Positions 33,060 to 44,420 of a stretch of 64,000 nt of DNA are shown piece by piece. The DNA is from Balaenoptera acutorostrata. Taxonomy: Eukaryota > Chordata > Mammalia > Artiodactyla > Balaenopteridae. Below the pieces are notes generated by a model. That model was not told the DNA's origin and searched no databases. It saw only the letters and a list, made by a program, of their open reading frames with translations. The stretch is taken from contig NC_080069.1 in NCBI RefSeq assembly GCF_949987535.1, positions 44,009,269-44,073,268 on the forward strand, written 5' to 3'. The position numbers and the translations under genes were made by a program. Position 1 is the first letter of the stretch; every line of letters starts with the position of its first letter.

Positions 33060-33260
33060 TAATAAAAACCAGGAACTGTGCAGACCTTATTTTGTTTAAT
33101 TCTTACAACCGTATATAAGAGGAATTCTAATTCTTAGTCTACAGTTGAGAAAGCAAGTGGAAGCTCAGAGAAGTTAAGGGATATGACCAAGGTCACACAG
33201 CAGGTCAGTGGCAGGGATGGGATTGCCACCCAGGTTTTTGAGAGGCCAGAGCCTGTGTTT
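33060..33260 (+). mobile_element. MIR
   Basis: A good MIR core: AGGAACTGTGCAGACCTTAT, TTGAGAAAGCAAGTGGAAGC, GACCAAGGTCACACAGCAGG, TCAGTGGCAGGGATGGGATT, then CCAGAGCCTGTG. Confidence 0.85.
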
Positions 33261-33279
33261 CTTTCCAGGTCCCTTGCTA

Positions 33280-34480
33280 AAATTCCAGGGGGACATTTAC
33301 TCCTTTTGCTGAATTCTTCCTCCTCACCCAGGAAATGCTGATCAGGGGAGGAGGACGAGGCTGCCCTAGGGAACCAGGCCCCCGGTACTTGAATGTTTGG
33401 CTCAGCTCTAATTTATCTGAAAGGCTTTCTGCGGCTGCTAAGCTCTGTATTTTTTGAACACTGGGACCCTTGGTAGTGGGAAGTAAGGCGGGTACCGGTG
33501 GGATGTTTCTAAGTTTCGCTGGACAATTTCCATTTCGTAAGCCCGATCTCCTTTCTGGAGGTTGCCGTGGTCCAGAGCAGCAGGAGTATGTCCTGGGAAG
33601 TGGAGGCCACAGAGGTGAGAGCAAACCCTGCTCCAGCTCTGACCCGGGACCCTCGCTTTCTCCCTGGATGCCTTTGAAGGACTACTAAAACCTGACAATT
33701 TGGCCCAGCAATCAGCAAACCGGCAAGTGCCAGGCCCCAGTGAGGATCCTTGCCTCCTCCCAAGATAGGAGATAAATGGGCAGTTTGTGTCCCCGTAAAA
33801 GTTCCGCCACTCAAGGTGGAGCCTCTGCCATAGGCTCCCACTGGTGGTGCTGTTCCCCAGGGCTCGGGTGTAAATCTGAGCCATTTCCTTCTCCAGTTTC
33901 CCACATGTGACTAGCCTTTGTCTAATTTCACCACCGTGGGGAGCTGGGGAGGGTTCCGTGCACAATAAATCTTTCATTGGGAAGGTAGTTTTATCATTAG
34001 AAAGGATGATGCTAAAAAAGAGAGGATGTAAGTGACCAATGTGTTCAGGGATGATGAAAGGAAGGGCTCAGGGTGAGAAGAAAGGGATGAGGCTGGGATC
34101 GCAGAGCAGGGTTGAGGAGGTGTGGGTGGAGAGAGTCATGGAGACATGCCAGGAACGCCAGTGCAAGGCCTGATTGCAGAAGAGCACGAAGGAGCTTCCT
34201 GGTGAGAAGAGAAACCAGGATACATGGTGTGGTTCCCTCTCCTCTCCTGAGGACCGGCTGTGGTCTGCTTGGACATTAGCTCCACCGTTGTGCGGAGGCT
34301 ATTGGACGCACTGGTTTCAGGTCTCGGATCCAGTCACAGCAGCAACACCAGAAGTGGGGACGGAGGGGCAGCAGGGGCAGTCGTCTCATGGAGTGATGTC
34401 CAAGGCACCCTAGTGTGTAGTGTCTGAAGGGGAAGGACTTAATTAAGGGACCTCTCCTGCTCCCAGGCTCCCCCTCAACC
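33280..34480. other. Unclassified stretch with a 179-codon minus-strand frame
   Basis: No transposon was recognised. The minus strand has three overlapping open frames, the longest at 33438-33977 (179 codons from ATG). It shows no signal peptide, membrane segment or domain I know. Two other frames over the same bases are also open, so the openness probably reflects base composition. No flanking splice signals were established. Read as non-coding unless transcript data say otherwise. Confidence 0.35.
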
Positions 34481-34489
34481 CTCATTTTT

Positions 34490-34768
34490 ATTTATTTATT
34501 TATTTTTGGCTGTGTTGAGTCTTCGTTTCTGTGCAAGGCCTTTCTCCAGTTGCGGCGAGTGGGGGCCACTCTTCATCGCGGTGCGCGGGCCTCTCACTGT
34601 CGCGGCCTCTCTTGTTGCGGAGCACAGGCTCCAGACGCGCAGGCTCAGTAGTTGTGGCTCACGGGCCTAGTTGCTCCGTGGCACGTGGGATCCTCCCAGA
34701 CCAGGGCTCGAACCCGTGTCCCCTGCATTGGCAGGCAGATTCTCAACCACTGCGCCACCAGGGAAGCC
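34490..34768 (-). mobile_element. CHR-type SINE, gag-agg-cc subfamily, with TSD
   Basis: A reversed copy with a TTTA tail. TSD of 17-19 bp (CCTCAACCCTCATTTTT) ending at 34489 and again at 34785; the left edge overlaps the SINE's own C-run. It has the TCTCACTGTCGCGGCCTCTC diagnostic variant. Confidence 0.94.
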
Positions 34769-34785
34769 CCTCAACCCTCATTTTT

Positions 34786-36200
34786 GAGACAGCATCAGCA
34801 TTTCCAGGGCAGTGAAGGCCAAAGCCACCAGTTGGGCTGCAACACTGAGCGGTATTGGATATCCCAGATTACCCTAACTCTGGCTGGTCTAGTCCTAGAA
34901 GCAGAGGAAGGCCAGGAAAATGTTCCCTGGAGCCCATGGCCTCCACTGTCTCCTGGCCACCACTCTCTTAAGGGCCATGCTACTCTAAATAGTTGATGAT
35001 CTTGCTGCCTCCACTTCCTTGATTCCCATTCTTCTGGCACTCTACAGTGTAGCTTCTGTCCCACCTCAACCCACTGCACTGAAACTGCTCCTACTAATGG
35101 CGTCAGCAATCGGAAGCCAAATCCAGGGGCTACTTCCCAGTTCTTACTTTTTCTTTAAATTTTTCATTTACCTGTTGATTACAATTGTTTCTTCTTGAAA
35201 AATCTCAACTCTAGGGCTTCCTAACTGGGGATCCATGAGTCCCTAGATTGTCTTAAGAAACAACATGCAGTCTTTAAAATTTTTATACCAAGTGTTGTAC
35301 AAATCTGCATTTTTCTAGGGAGGATGGTCCAGGGCATTCGTTGGATTCTCAAAAGGGATCAGTGATCTGCCAAAATGTCAAGAACCAGTGCCCTTGAGAT
35401 CTGTATTGGTTAGAATTAGGTTCTGCTGGCAGTGATCCAAGATAACCGTGGTTGATTTGTTCTTCATGTATACAGAATCAGTCATCAGAGCTGGAAGGGT
35501 GACTCTTTCTAGCTCTGCTCTGCCAACACCAGGGTGTAGTCCTCAACCTCATAGTCCAAGATGGTGCTCCAAGCAGCATGTTGGAAGGAGGGACAAAGAA
35601 GATAAAGGACATGCTCCTGCTGTCTCTCAAAGATTCCCAGGAGCTGCTATGTGACACTTTCGCTTTTATATTATTGGCCCAAACTTAATCTCGTGGGTCA
35701 TATCTATCTGCAGAGAGGCTGGGAAACGTCCTTATTCGGGGTAGTCTATTGCCATGGATGAAAGGGAGAATAGATATTGGGGGGCAGATATCAGCACCTG
35801 TCAGTGCTTCTGTGACACCACCAGTGGTGGATACTGTGATTCACACAATATCCCTTTCTATTTCTTTCTAGTTTAAGCTGGGAAGACACTACCTAGATTC
35901 CCTTGCAGCTGGCATTCCAAATGTGATTTAGGAATTGCTAATTAAATGAACTTGCACAGGACTTGAACCTGGAGCTAAGTGGAGAGGAGGATCAGGTGAG
36001 GCATCAATTTTGCAGGCGTGGATTGTGGCAGACTTGTTTCCTGGTCACTAGCTTCCTGGTTTAGCAGCTTCCTGTAGCAGAGTGTTCGTGGCTTCTTTCC
36101 TGATCGTGATGACAGAGCCATGGTGATCCTGAGGGCTTACAGTTATCTCTGGAAGCTTCGTTTTAAGTCTACTCCTCCAGGCCTTCCAGCAATATTGTGA
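34786..36200. other. Unclassified intergenic stretch
   Basis: No gene or confidently named repeat. 35800-36000 may be an old diverged element (TTTAAGCTGGGAAGACACTA). Confidence 0.45.
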
Positions 36201-36204
36201 GCCA

Positions 36205-36325
36205 AAGCTTGGCAAATTTTAATGTTCATATTGGCCTGAGGATCCAGCTAAAGGGTAGATTCTGATTCAGTAGATCTGGAGTGAGATCTCAGATTCTGCA
36301 TTTCTCACAAGCTCCTGGGTAATAT
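36205..36325 (+). mobile_element. MER5-type hAT fragment
   Basis: AGCTTGGCAAATTTTAATGT, GGGTAGATTCTGATTCAGTA, TCAGATTCTGCATTTCTCAC, AAGCTCCTGGGT: MER5 pattern. Confidence 0.8.
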
Positions 36326-36347
36326 CTGATGGTTAGGATGAATTTTT

Positions 36348-36456
36348 TTTTCCTGCACCTCGCAGCTTGTGGGATATTTAGTTCCCTGACCAGATATCGA
36401 ACCCGGATCCTCAGCAATGAAAGTGTAGAGGCCTAACCACTGGACCGCCAGGGGAC
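36348..36456 (-). mobile_element. Short CHR-related SINE with TSD
   Basis: A short reversed copy. TSD TAGGATGAATTTTT 36334-36347 and TAGGATGGATTTTT 36457-36470 (13 of 14). Confidence 0.92.
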
Positions 36457-36859
36457 TAGGATGGATTTTTAGTAGCTCAGTCCTAAGGTGTCCTCTGCTT
36501 ACCTACATCTGATCATAAATTCATTTCTGCTTTAACTACCTAATGATGGTTTCAGATTCTCCTAATTCTGTGACTGTTTCTTCCTTGTCTCTTTTAAGAG
36601 ATCTTCTTCCTGTGTATTTTTAAAAATCTTTATTTATTTATTTTTTATATAGCAGGTTCTTATTAGTTATCTGTTTTATACATATTAGTGTATATATGTC
36701 AATGCCAATCTCCCAATTCATCCCACCACCATCACTCCCCACCCACCCCCGCTTTCCCCCTTTGGTGTTTCTACGTTTGTTCTCTACATCTGTGTCTCTA
36801 TTTATGCCTTGCAAACTGGTTCGTCTGCACCATTTTTCTAGATTCCACATATATGCGTT

Positions 36860-39800
36860 AATATACGATATTTGCTTTTCTCTTTCCAACTTACTTCACT
36901 CTGTATGACACTCTCTAAGTCCATCCATGTCTCTACAAATGACCAATTTCATTACTTTTTATGGTTGACTAATATTCCATTGTATATATGTACCACATCT
37001 TCTTTATCCATTCGTCTGTAGATGGACATTTAGGTTGCTTCCATGACCTGGCTATTGTAAACAGTGCTGCAGTGATCACTGGGGTGCATGTGTCTTTTTG
37101 AATTATGGTTTTCTCCGGGTATATGCCCAGTAGTGGGATTGCTGGGTCATATGGTAGTTCTATTTTTAGTTTTTTAAGGAACCTTCATACTGTTCTCCAT
37201 AGTGGCTGTATCAATTTACATTCCCAACAACAGTGCAAGAGGGTTCTCTTTTCTCTACACCCTCTCCAGCATTTGTTGTTTGTAGATTTTCTGATGATGC
37301 CCATTCTAACTGGTATGAGGTGATACCTCGTTGTAGTTTTGATTTGCATTTCTTTAATTATTAGTGATGTTGAGCAGCTTTTTATGTGCTTCTTGGCCAT
37401 CTGTATGTCTTCTTTGGAGAAATGTCTATTTAGGTCTTCTGCCCATTTTTTGATTGGGTTGTTTGTTTTTTTAATATTGAGCTGCATGAGCTGTTTATAT
37501 ATTTTGGAGATTAATCCTTTGTCCGTTGATTCATTTGCAAATATTTTCTCCCATTCTGAAGGTTGTCTTTTTGTGTTGTTTATAGTTTCCTTTGCTGTGC
37601 AAAAGGTTTTAAGTTTCATTAGGTCCCATTTGTTTATTTTTGTTTTTATTTTCATTACTCTAGGAGGTGGGTCAAAAAAGATCCTGCTGCGATTTATGTC
37701 AAAGAGTGTTTTGCCTATGTTTTCCTCTAAGAGTTTTATAGTGTCTGGCCTCACACTCAGATCTTTAATCCACTTTGAGTTTATTTTTGTGTGTGGTGTT
37801 AGGGAGTGTTCTAATTTCATTCTTTTACATGTAGCTGTCTGCTCTTCCCAGCACCACTTATTGAAGAGACTGTCTTTTCTCCACTGTATATCCTTGCCTC
37901 CTCTGTCATAGATTAGTTGACCATAGGTGTGTGGGTTTACCTCTGGGCTTTCTATCCTGTTCCATTGATCTATATTTCTGTTTTTGTGCCAGTACCATAT
38001 TGTCTTGATTACTGTAGCTTTGTAGTATAGTCTGAAGCCAAAAAGTCTGATTCCTCCAGCTCCGTTTTTTTTCCCCTCAAGATTGCTTTGGCTATTTGGG
38101 GTCTTTTGTGTCTCCACACAAATTTTAAGATTTTTTGTTCTAATTCTGTGAAAAATGCCATTGGTAATTTGATAGGGATTGCATTAAATCTGTAGATTGC
38201 TTTGGGCAGTATAGTCATTTTCGCAATGTTGATTCTTGCAATCCAAGAACATGGTATATCTCTCCATCTGTTTCTGTCATCTTTGATTTCTTTCATCAGT
38301 GTCTTATAGTTTTCTGAGTACAGGTCTTTTACCTCCTTAGGTAGGTTTATTCCTAGGTATTTTATTCTTTTTGTTGCAATGGTAAATGGGAGTGTTTCTT
38401 CAATTTCTCTTTCTGATCTTTCGTTGTTAGTGTATAGGAATGCAAGATATTTCTGGGCATTAATTTTGTATCCTGCTACTTTACCAAATTCAGTAATTAG
38501 CTCTAGTAGTTTACTGGTGGCATCTTTAGGATTATCTATGTATAGTATCATGTCATCTGCAAACAGTAACAGTTTTACTTCTTCTTTTCCAATTTGTATT
38601 CCTTTTATTTCTTTTTCTTCTCTGATTGCTGTGGCTAGGACTTCCAAAATTATGTTGAATAATAGTGGCGAGAGTGGACATCCTTGTCTTGTTCCTGATC
38701 TTAGAGGAAATGCGTTCAGATTTTCACCATTGAGAATGATGTTTGTTGTCGGTTTGTCATACATGGCCTTTATTATGTTGAGGTAGGTTCCCTCTATGCC
38801 CACTTTCCGGAGAGTTTTTATTATAAATGGTGTTGAATTTTGTCAAAAGCTTTTTCTGCATCTATTGGGATGATCATATGGTTTTTATTCTTCAATTTGT
38901 TAATATGGTGTATCACACTGATTGATTTGCGTATATTGAAGAATCCTTGCATCCTGGGATAAATCCCACTAGATCATGGCGTATGGTCCTTTTAATGTGT
39001 TGTTGGATTCTGTTTGCTAGTATTTTGTTGAGGATTTTTGCATCTATATTCATCAGTGATATTGATTTCTAATTTTCTTTTTTTGTAGTATCTTTGTCTG
39101 GCTTTGGTATCAGGGTGATGGTGGCCTCGTAGAATGAGTTTGGGAGTGTTCCTCCCTCTGCAATTTTTTGGAAGAGTTTGAGAAGAATGGGTGTTAGCTC
39201 TTCTGTAAATGTTTGATAGAATTCGCCTGTGAAGCTATCTGGTCCTGGACTTTTGTTTGTTGGAAGATTTTTAATCACAGGTTCAATTTCATTACTTGTG
39301 ATTGGTCTGTTCATGTTTTCTATTTCTTCCTGGTTCAGTCTTGGAAGGTTATACCTTCCTAAGAATTTGTCCATTTCTTCCAGGTTGTCCATTTTATTGG
39401 CATAGAGTTGCTTGTAGTAGTCTCTTATGATGCTTTGTATTTCTGCGGTGTCCATTGTAACTTCTCCTTTTTCATTCCTAATTTTATTGATTTGATTCCT
39501 CTCCCTCTTTTTCTTGATGAGTCTGGCTAAAGGTTTATCAATTTTGTTTATCTTCTCAAAGAACCAGCTTTTAGGTTTATTGATCTTTGCTATTGTTTTC
39601 TTTGTTTCTATTTCATTTATTTCTGCTCTGATCTTTATGATTTCTTTTCTTCTACTAACTTTGGATTTTCTTTGTTCTTTCTCTAGTTCCTTTAGGTGTA
39701 AGGTTAGATTGTTTATTTGAGATTTTTCTTGTTTCTTGAGATAGGATTGTATTGCTATAAACTTCGCTGTTAGAATTGCTTTTGCTGCATCCCATAGGTT

Positions 39801-40665
39801 TTGGATCATCGTGTTTTCATTGTCATTTGTCTCTAGGTATTTTTTGATTTTCTTTTTGATTTCTTCAGTGCTCTCTTGGTTTTTTAGTAACATATTGTTT
39901 AGCCTCAATGTGTTTGTGTGTTTTATGTTTTTTCCCCTGTAATTTATTTCTAATCTCATAACGTTGTGGTGGGAAAAGATGCTTGATATGATTTCAATTT
40001 TCTTAATTTTACCGAGGCTTGATCTGTGACCCAAGATGTGATCTATCCTGGAGAATGTTCCGTGCACACTTGAGAAGAAAGTGTATTCTGTTGTTTTTGG
40101 TTGGAATGTCCTATAAATATCAATTAAGTCCATCTTGTTTAATGTATCATTTAAAGCTTGTGTTTCCTTATTTGTTTTCTGTCTGGATGATCTGTCCATT
40201 GGTGTAAGTGAGGTGTTAAAGTCCCCCACTATTATTGTGTTACTGTTGATTTCCTCTTTTATAGCTGTTAGCACTTGCTGTATGTATTGAGATGCTCCTA
40301 TGTTGGGTGCATATATATTTACAATTATTATATCTTCTTCTTGGATTGATCCCTTGATCATTATGTAGTGTCCTTCCTTGTCTCTTGTAACATTATTTTA
40401 AAGTCTATTTTATCTGATATGAGTATTGCTACTCCAGCCTTCTTTTGATTTCCATTTGCATGGAATATCTTTTTCCATTCCCTCACTTTCAGTCTGTATG
40501 TGTCCCTAGGTCTGAAGTGGGTCTCTTGTAGACATCACATATATAGGTCTTGTTTTTGTATCCATTCAGCAAGCCTCTGTCTTTTTGTTGGAGCATTTAA
40601 TCCATTCACATTTAAGGTAATTATCCATATTTATGTTCCTATTACCATTTTCTTAACTGTTTTGG
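36860..40665 (-). pseudogene. L1 ORF2 (endonuclease/reverse transcriptase), disabled
   Basis: ORF2p nicks DNA and reverse-transcribes L1 RNA at the nick. Readable blocks in order: endonuclease (stop TGA at 40535-40537 just before the CLQETHF motif; then GDFN and RIDHIL at 40361-39900), RT (39069-38009, with the FADD active-site motif and [10 protein letters not shown] in 38803-38009), and the Cys-rich C-terminus (38117-37185, CWRGC...CCWEC). A further TGA falls near 37187. The endonuclease conserved SDH motif reads SHH here. At least three frames are needed to follow it. Non-autonomous. Confidence 0.92.
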
Positions 40666-40704
40666 GTTTGTTTTTGTAGGTCCTTTTCTCCTCTTATGTT
40701 TCCC

Positions 40705-41630
40705 ACTTAGAGAAGTTCCTTTAGCATTTGTTGTAGAGCTGGTTTGGTGGTGCTGAATTCTGTTAGCTTTTGCTTGTCTATAAAGCTTTTGATTTCTCTG
40801 TCGAATCTGAATGAGATCCTTGCCGGGTAGAGTAATGTTGGTTGTAGGTTCTTCCCTTTCATCACTTTAAATATATCGTGCCACTCCCTTCTGGCTTGTA
40901 GAGTTTCTGCTGAGAAATCAGCTGTTAACCTTATGGGAATTCCCTTGTATGTTATTTGTCGTTTTTCCCTTGTTACTTTTAATAATTTTTCTTTGTCTTT
41001 TATTTTCATCAGTTTGATTACTGTCTCAGTGTGTTTCTCCTTGGGTTTATCCTGTATGGGACTGTCTGTGCTTCCTGGACTTGGGTGGCTCTTTCCTTTC
41101 CCATGTTAGGGAGTTTTCGACTATAATCTCTTCAAATATTTTCTTGGGTCCTTTCTCTCTTTCTTCTCCTTCTGGGACTCCTATAATGTGAAAGTTGGTA
41201 CGTTTAATGTTGTCCCAGAGGTCTCTTAAGCTGTTTTCATTTCTTTTCATTCTTTTCTCTTTATTCTGTTCTGTGACAGTGAATTCTACCATTCTGTCTT
41301 CCAGGTCACTTATCCGTTCTTCTGCCTCAGTTATTCTGCTATTGATTCCTTCTAGTGTATTTTTCATTTCAGTCATTGTATTGTTCATCTCCGTTTGTTT
41401 GTTCTTTAATTCTTCTAGGTGTTTGCTCTTTAATTCTTCTAGGTCTTTGTTAAACATTTCTTGCATCTTCTTGATCTTTGCCTCCATTCTTTGTCCAAGG
41501 TCCTGGATCATCTTCACTATCATTATTCTGAATTCTTTTTCTGGAAGGTTGCCTATCTCCACTTCATTTAATTGTTTTCCTGGGGTTTATCTCATTCCTT
41601 CATCTGGTACATAGTCCCCTGCCTTTTCAT
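40705..41630 (-). pseudogene. L1 ORF1 (RNA-binding protein), disabled
   Basis: ORF1p is the trimeric RNA-binding chaperone of L1. The likely start ATG is at 41630, but codon 13 is TGA (41592-41594). A long frame follows at 41562-41047 with a coiled-coil region (heptad-like LEELK, MTEMKNTLEGI, EAEERISDLEDRM) and the start of the RRM-like region. A frameshift then separates the C-terminal domain (41009-40707, containing ADFSAETLQARREW and LYPARISF). The coiled coil has a 24-bp tandem duplication (about 41404-41444) that repeats LEELK. Not functional as it stands. Confidence 0.9.
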
Positions 41631-42549
41631 TTTGTCTATCTTTCTGTGAAAGTGGTTTTCCTTCCACAGGCTGCAGGATTGTAGTTCTTCTTTCTTCTGC
41701 TGTCTGCCCTGTGGTGGATGAGGCTATCTAAGAGGCTTGTGCAAGCTTCCTGATGGGAGGGACTAGTGGTAGGTAGAGCTGAGTGTTGCTCTGTTTGGCA
41801 GCTATCAGTAAAACTTTAATCCGCTTGACTGCTGATGGGTGGGGCTGGGTTCCCTCCCTGTTGGTTGTTTTGCCTGAGGTGACCCAGCACCGGAGCCCAC
41901 AGGCTCTTTGGTGAGGCTAATGCTGGACTCTTGGAGGGCTGACGCCAAGGAGTACTTCCCTGAACTTCTGCTGCCAGTGTCCTTGTCCCCAAAGTGAGCC
42001 ACAGCCACCCCCTGCCTCTGCAGGAGACCCTCCAACACTAGCAGGTAGGTCTGGTTCAGTCTCCCATGGGGTCACTGCTCCTTCCCCCTGGGTCCTGATG
42101 CACACACTACCTTGTGTGTGCCCTCCAAGAGTGGAGTCTCTGTTTCCCCCAGTCCTATCGAAGTCCTGCAATCAAATCCCGCTAGCCTTCAAAGTCTGAT
42201 TCTCTGGGAATTCCTCCTTCCGTTACCAGACCCCCAGGTTGGGAAGCCTGATGTGGGGCTTAGAACCTTTACTGCAGTGGGTGGACTTCTGTGGTATAAT
42301 TGTTCTCCAGTTTGTGAGTCACCCACCCAGTGGTTATGGGATTTGATTTTATTGTGATTGTGCCCTTCCTACCATCTCACTGCGGCTTCTCCTTTGTCTT
42401 TGGAAATGGGGTATCTTTTTTGGTGAGTTCCAGTGTCTTCCTCTCGATGATTGTTCAGCAGTTAGTTGTGATTCCGGTGCTCTCGCAAGAGGGAGTGAGC
42501 GCATGTCCTTCTACTCCACCACCTTGAACCAATCTGTTCTTCCTGTGTT

Positions 42550-43800
42550 TGTCCCTTAATACTGGTGTATCCCAAGACTCAGGATTAGGATCAAACTATA
42601 AACTCTTCCTGCATGATCCCCTTCATTCTCCAGGCTTCAATCACTATCCGTATGTTTCTCAAATCTTTATTTCCAATTTGTACTCTCTCTTTAGCCCCAG
42701 ATTCTAGTATCCACAGCTGACAAGAACTGAGTTGTACAGACAAGTAGGACATGAAAGAAAGCTTCCATGGTCAAATAAATTTGGAAAATGCTGGGTTAAA
42801 TAGAATGAAATTGACTTTTTTGCTGAGGTGCTCCTAGAACTGTTAATGTGCTATTATGCATTGCAAGTGTTTAAGAGGGAGTGTGTAATACCCTGTATTT
42901 CTTAAACTTATTTGACATCTGTATTGAACATAATCAATACATTTCCTCAGATTCTCTCAGCCCTGCCTGAGACCTGGACTCCTGACTTTTTGCTTTTCCT
43001 TAACTATTTAACTGTAGCCAGTGGTGTAGTTCTGTGGCCAACCAGCTGCTGCTGCCTGCATCTTGCATTGCTTTCCATCCCTCCATGCCTCTCTTCCCTT
43101 TTATATCATTCTTGAGGCTTTGGTTTTGTGCCTCCATAAAAAGCCTGAGCATATAATCTTTGCCTCAGGCTCTGTTTTCTAGGGAACCTGGGCTAGTATA
43201 ACCTGCAACAGACCCCCCCCCCTTTTTCCTGGAATATTAGCATCTCCTGGAACTTGGGGTTCCTAGAACACACTTTGGAAATGCTGCATTGGTTATTTTT
43301 CCCTGGATATCTGCAGGCACCTGAGACTCAGCGTGTCCAACTCCGAATCAATCTGTTTTTTTTTTTTATATCTGTTCCTCATTTGGCCTTTCCTGTCTTA
43401 GTGACTGCATCACATTTGCTCATCACCCAAGTGACCTGGGTGTTGTTCTTGACTCCTTCTTTTCCTCTCCCATCCAATCTGTCACCCCCTCTTGCTTCCT
43501 CCTTTCTTCTTCTCATCTAATTAACAATTATTCATTCTTAAAGAGACAGTGTAGATATCATCTTTTTACCCTGTCTCCTCAGTCTGTTGGGGTCTGGGTG
43601 ATGTACCACTGTGAGTTTTCATAGGCCCTTAAATTGTCTCTCTTACAGCACTTTTAACACTGTATGGTAATTGATCTTTTAAAAATGAATCTGTCTCCCC
43701 CACCACCTTTGGTGTCTTATTCAATTCTTAATCCCCAGCACCTAGGATAGAGAATTTACTGATTTATTGATTGATGAGAGTGGATGAGGCAGGTGGGAGA
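42550..43800 (+). mobile_element. L2 LINE fragments
   Basis: 42600-42740 (CTCCAGGCTTCAATCACTAT, CTCAAATCTTTATTTCCAAT) and 43300-43790 (GACTCAGCGTGTCCAACTCC, AGTGACCTGGGTGTTGTTCT, GACTCCTTCTTTTCCTCTCC; tail CCCAGCACCTAGGATAGAGA) match the L2 pol 3' region. The part between (42780-43230) is unclassified. Confidence 0.65.
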
Positions 43801-43822
43801 GAGAGAACTCCAATTTGTAAGT

Positions 43823-44420
43823 CCTCAAAGGGAGGAAAAATAATTTCCCCTCTAACTTTGTGAGTTCTTTGCTGAGACCTCTGTAATAAAAACACAGATT
43901 AACAAGAGAAAAGCAAAGAGAAGTCTATAAACATGTATACCTTATGCATACATGGGAGATCCCCAAGGGAAAATAAGTGACTCCCTGAGGTGACTTAGAA
44001 TTCAGGATTATATACCACCTTAATAGAGAAAAAAGAGGGGGAATGTAGGACTCTCAGGGGAGAGGAAATGAGTTTTAGGAAAGATGAATGGGCCCTTAGA
44101 AGAATAGAAGGGAGGTATGATAGTTTGTGACCAAGTTTGTCAGCATGTTGTATCAACTTCTAGCCTCCTTTCCTGTGATAAGACTCAATCTTCCCTGGTC
44201 AATGATGCCTCTAGGGAGGGTATTTGTGACAAATGAGTTCCTTTTGGAGGATCTATCTTTAGACAGACAAGGGGGGTTCAGAGAAAGCTCTACCTGCATT
44301 TGCCATTTTTTCAAGTGCCTACAGCTCAAAATAATCAATATACTAAAGGAGTATATTTTGGGGTAGCATGTCCTGAACTCCTGCAGTCATATTTTGGGGC
44401 AGCATATTCTGCTAGCCTCA
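43823..44420 (-). mobile_element. LTR, 3' side of proviral remnant
   Basis: Same family as the LTR at 17955 but reversed. Its start on the minus strand is TGAGGCTAGCAGAATATGC at 44420. It aligns over most of its length with 50358-50795 (shared AAAGATGAATGGGCCCTTAG, CTACAGCTCAAAATAATCAA/CTTACAGCCCCAAATAATCAA). It keeps the 3' region (U5-like, with TTAACAAGAGAAAAGC reversed) that the other copy has lost. In the minus reading direction it is the downstream LTR. Confidence 0.78.

Larger units (their letters stand above)
36616..42533 (-). mobile_element. Full-length L1 LINE with TSD
   Basis: About 5.9 kb. The minus strand begins with a GGTTCAAGGTGGTGGAGTAG 5' UTR start (42533 downward) and runs through a 5' UTR of about 0.9 kb, ORF1, ORF2, a 3' UTR and an A-rich end AATAAATAAATAAAGATTTT at 36616-36645. 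An exact 12-bp TSD (TTCTTCCTGTGT) lies at 36604-36615 and 42537-42548. It is full length, which is uncommon for L1 insertions, but both ORFs carry stops and frameshifts, so it should be unable to move by itself. The 5' UTR contains an internal promoter in L1 biology; whether it is active here is unknown. Confidence 0.95.

Noticed and set aside
37339..37911. 190-codon hydrophobic plus-strand frame
   Set aside because: Antisense of L1 ORF2; the apparent membrane segments come from reversed coding sequence.
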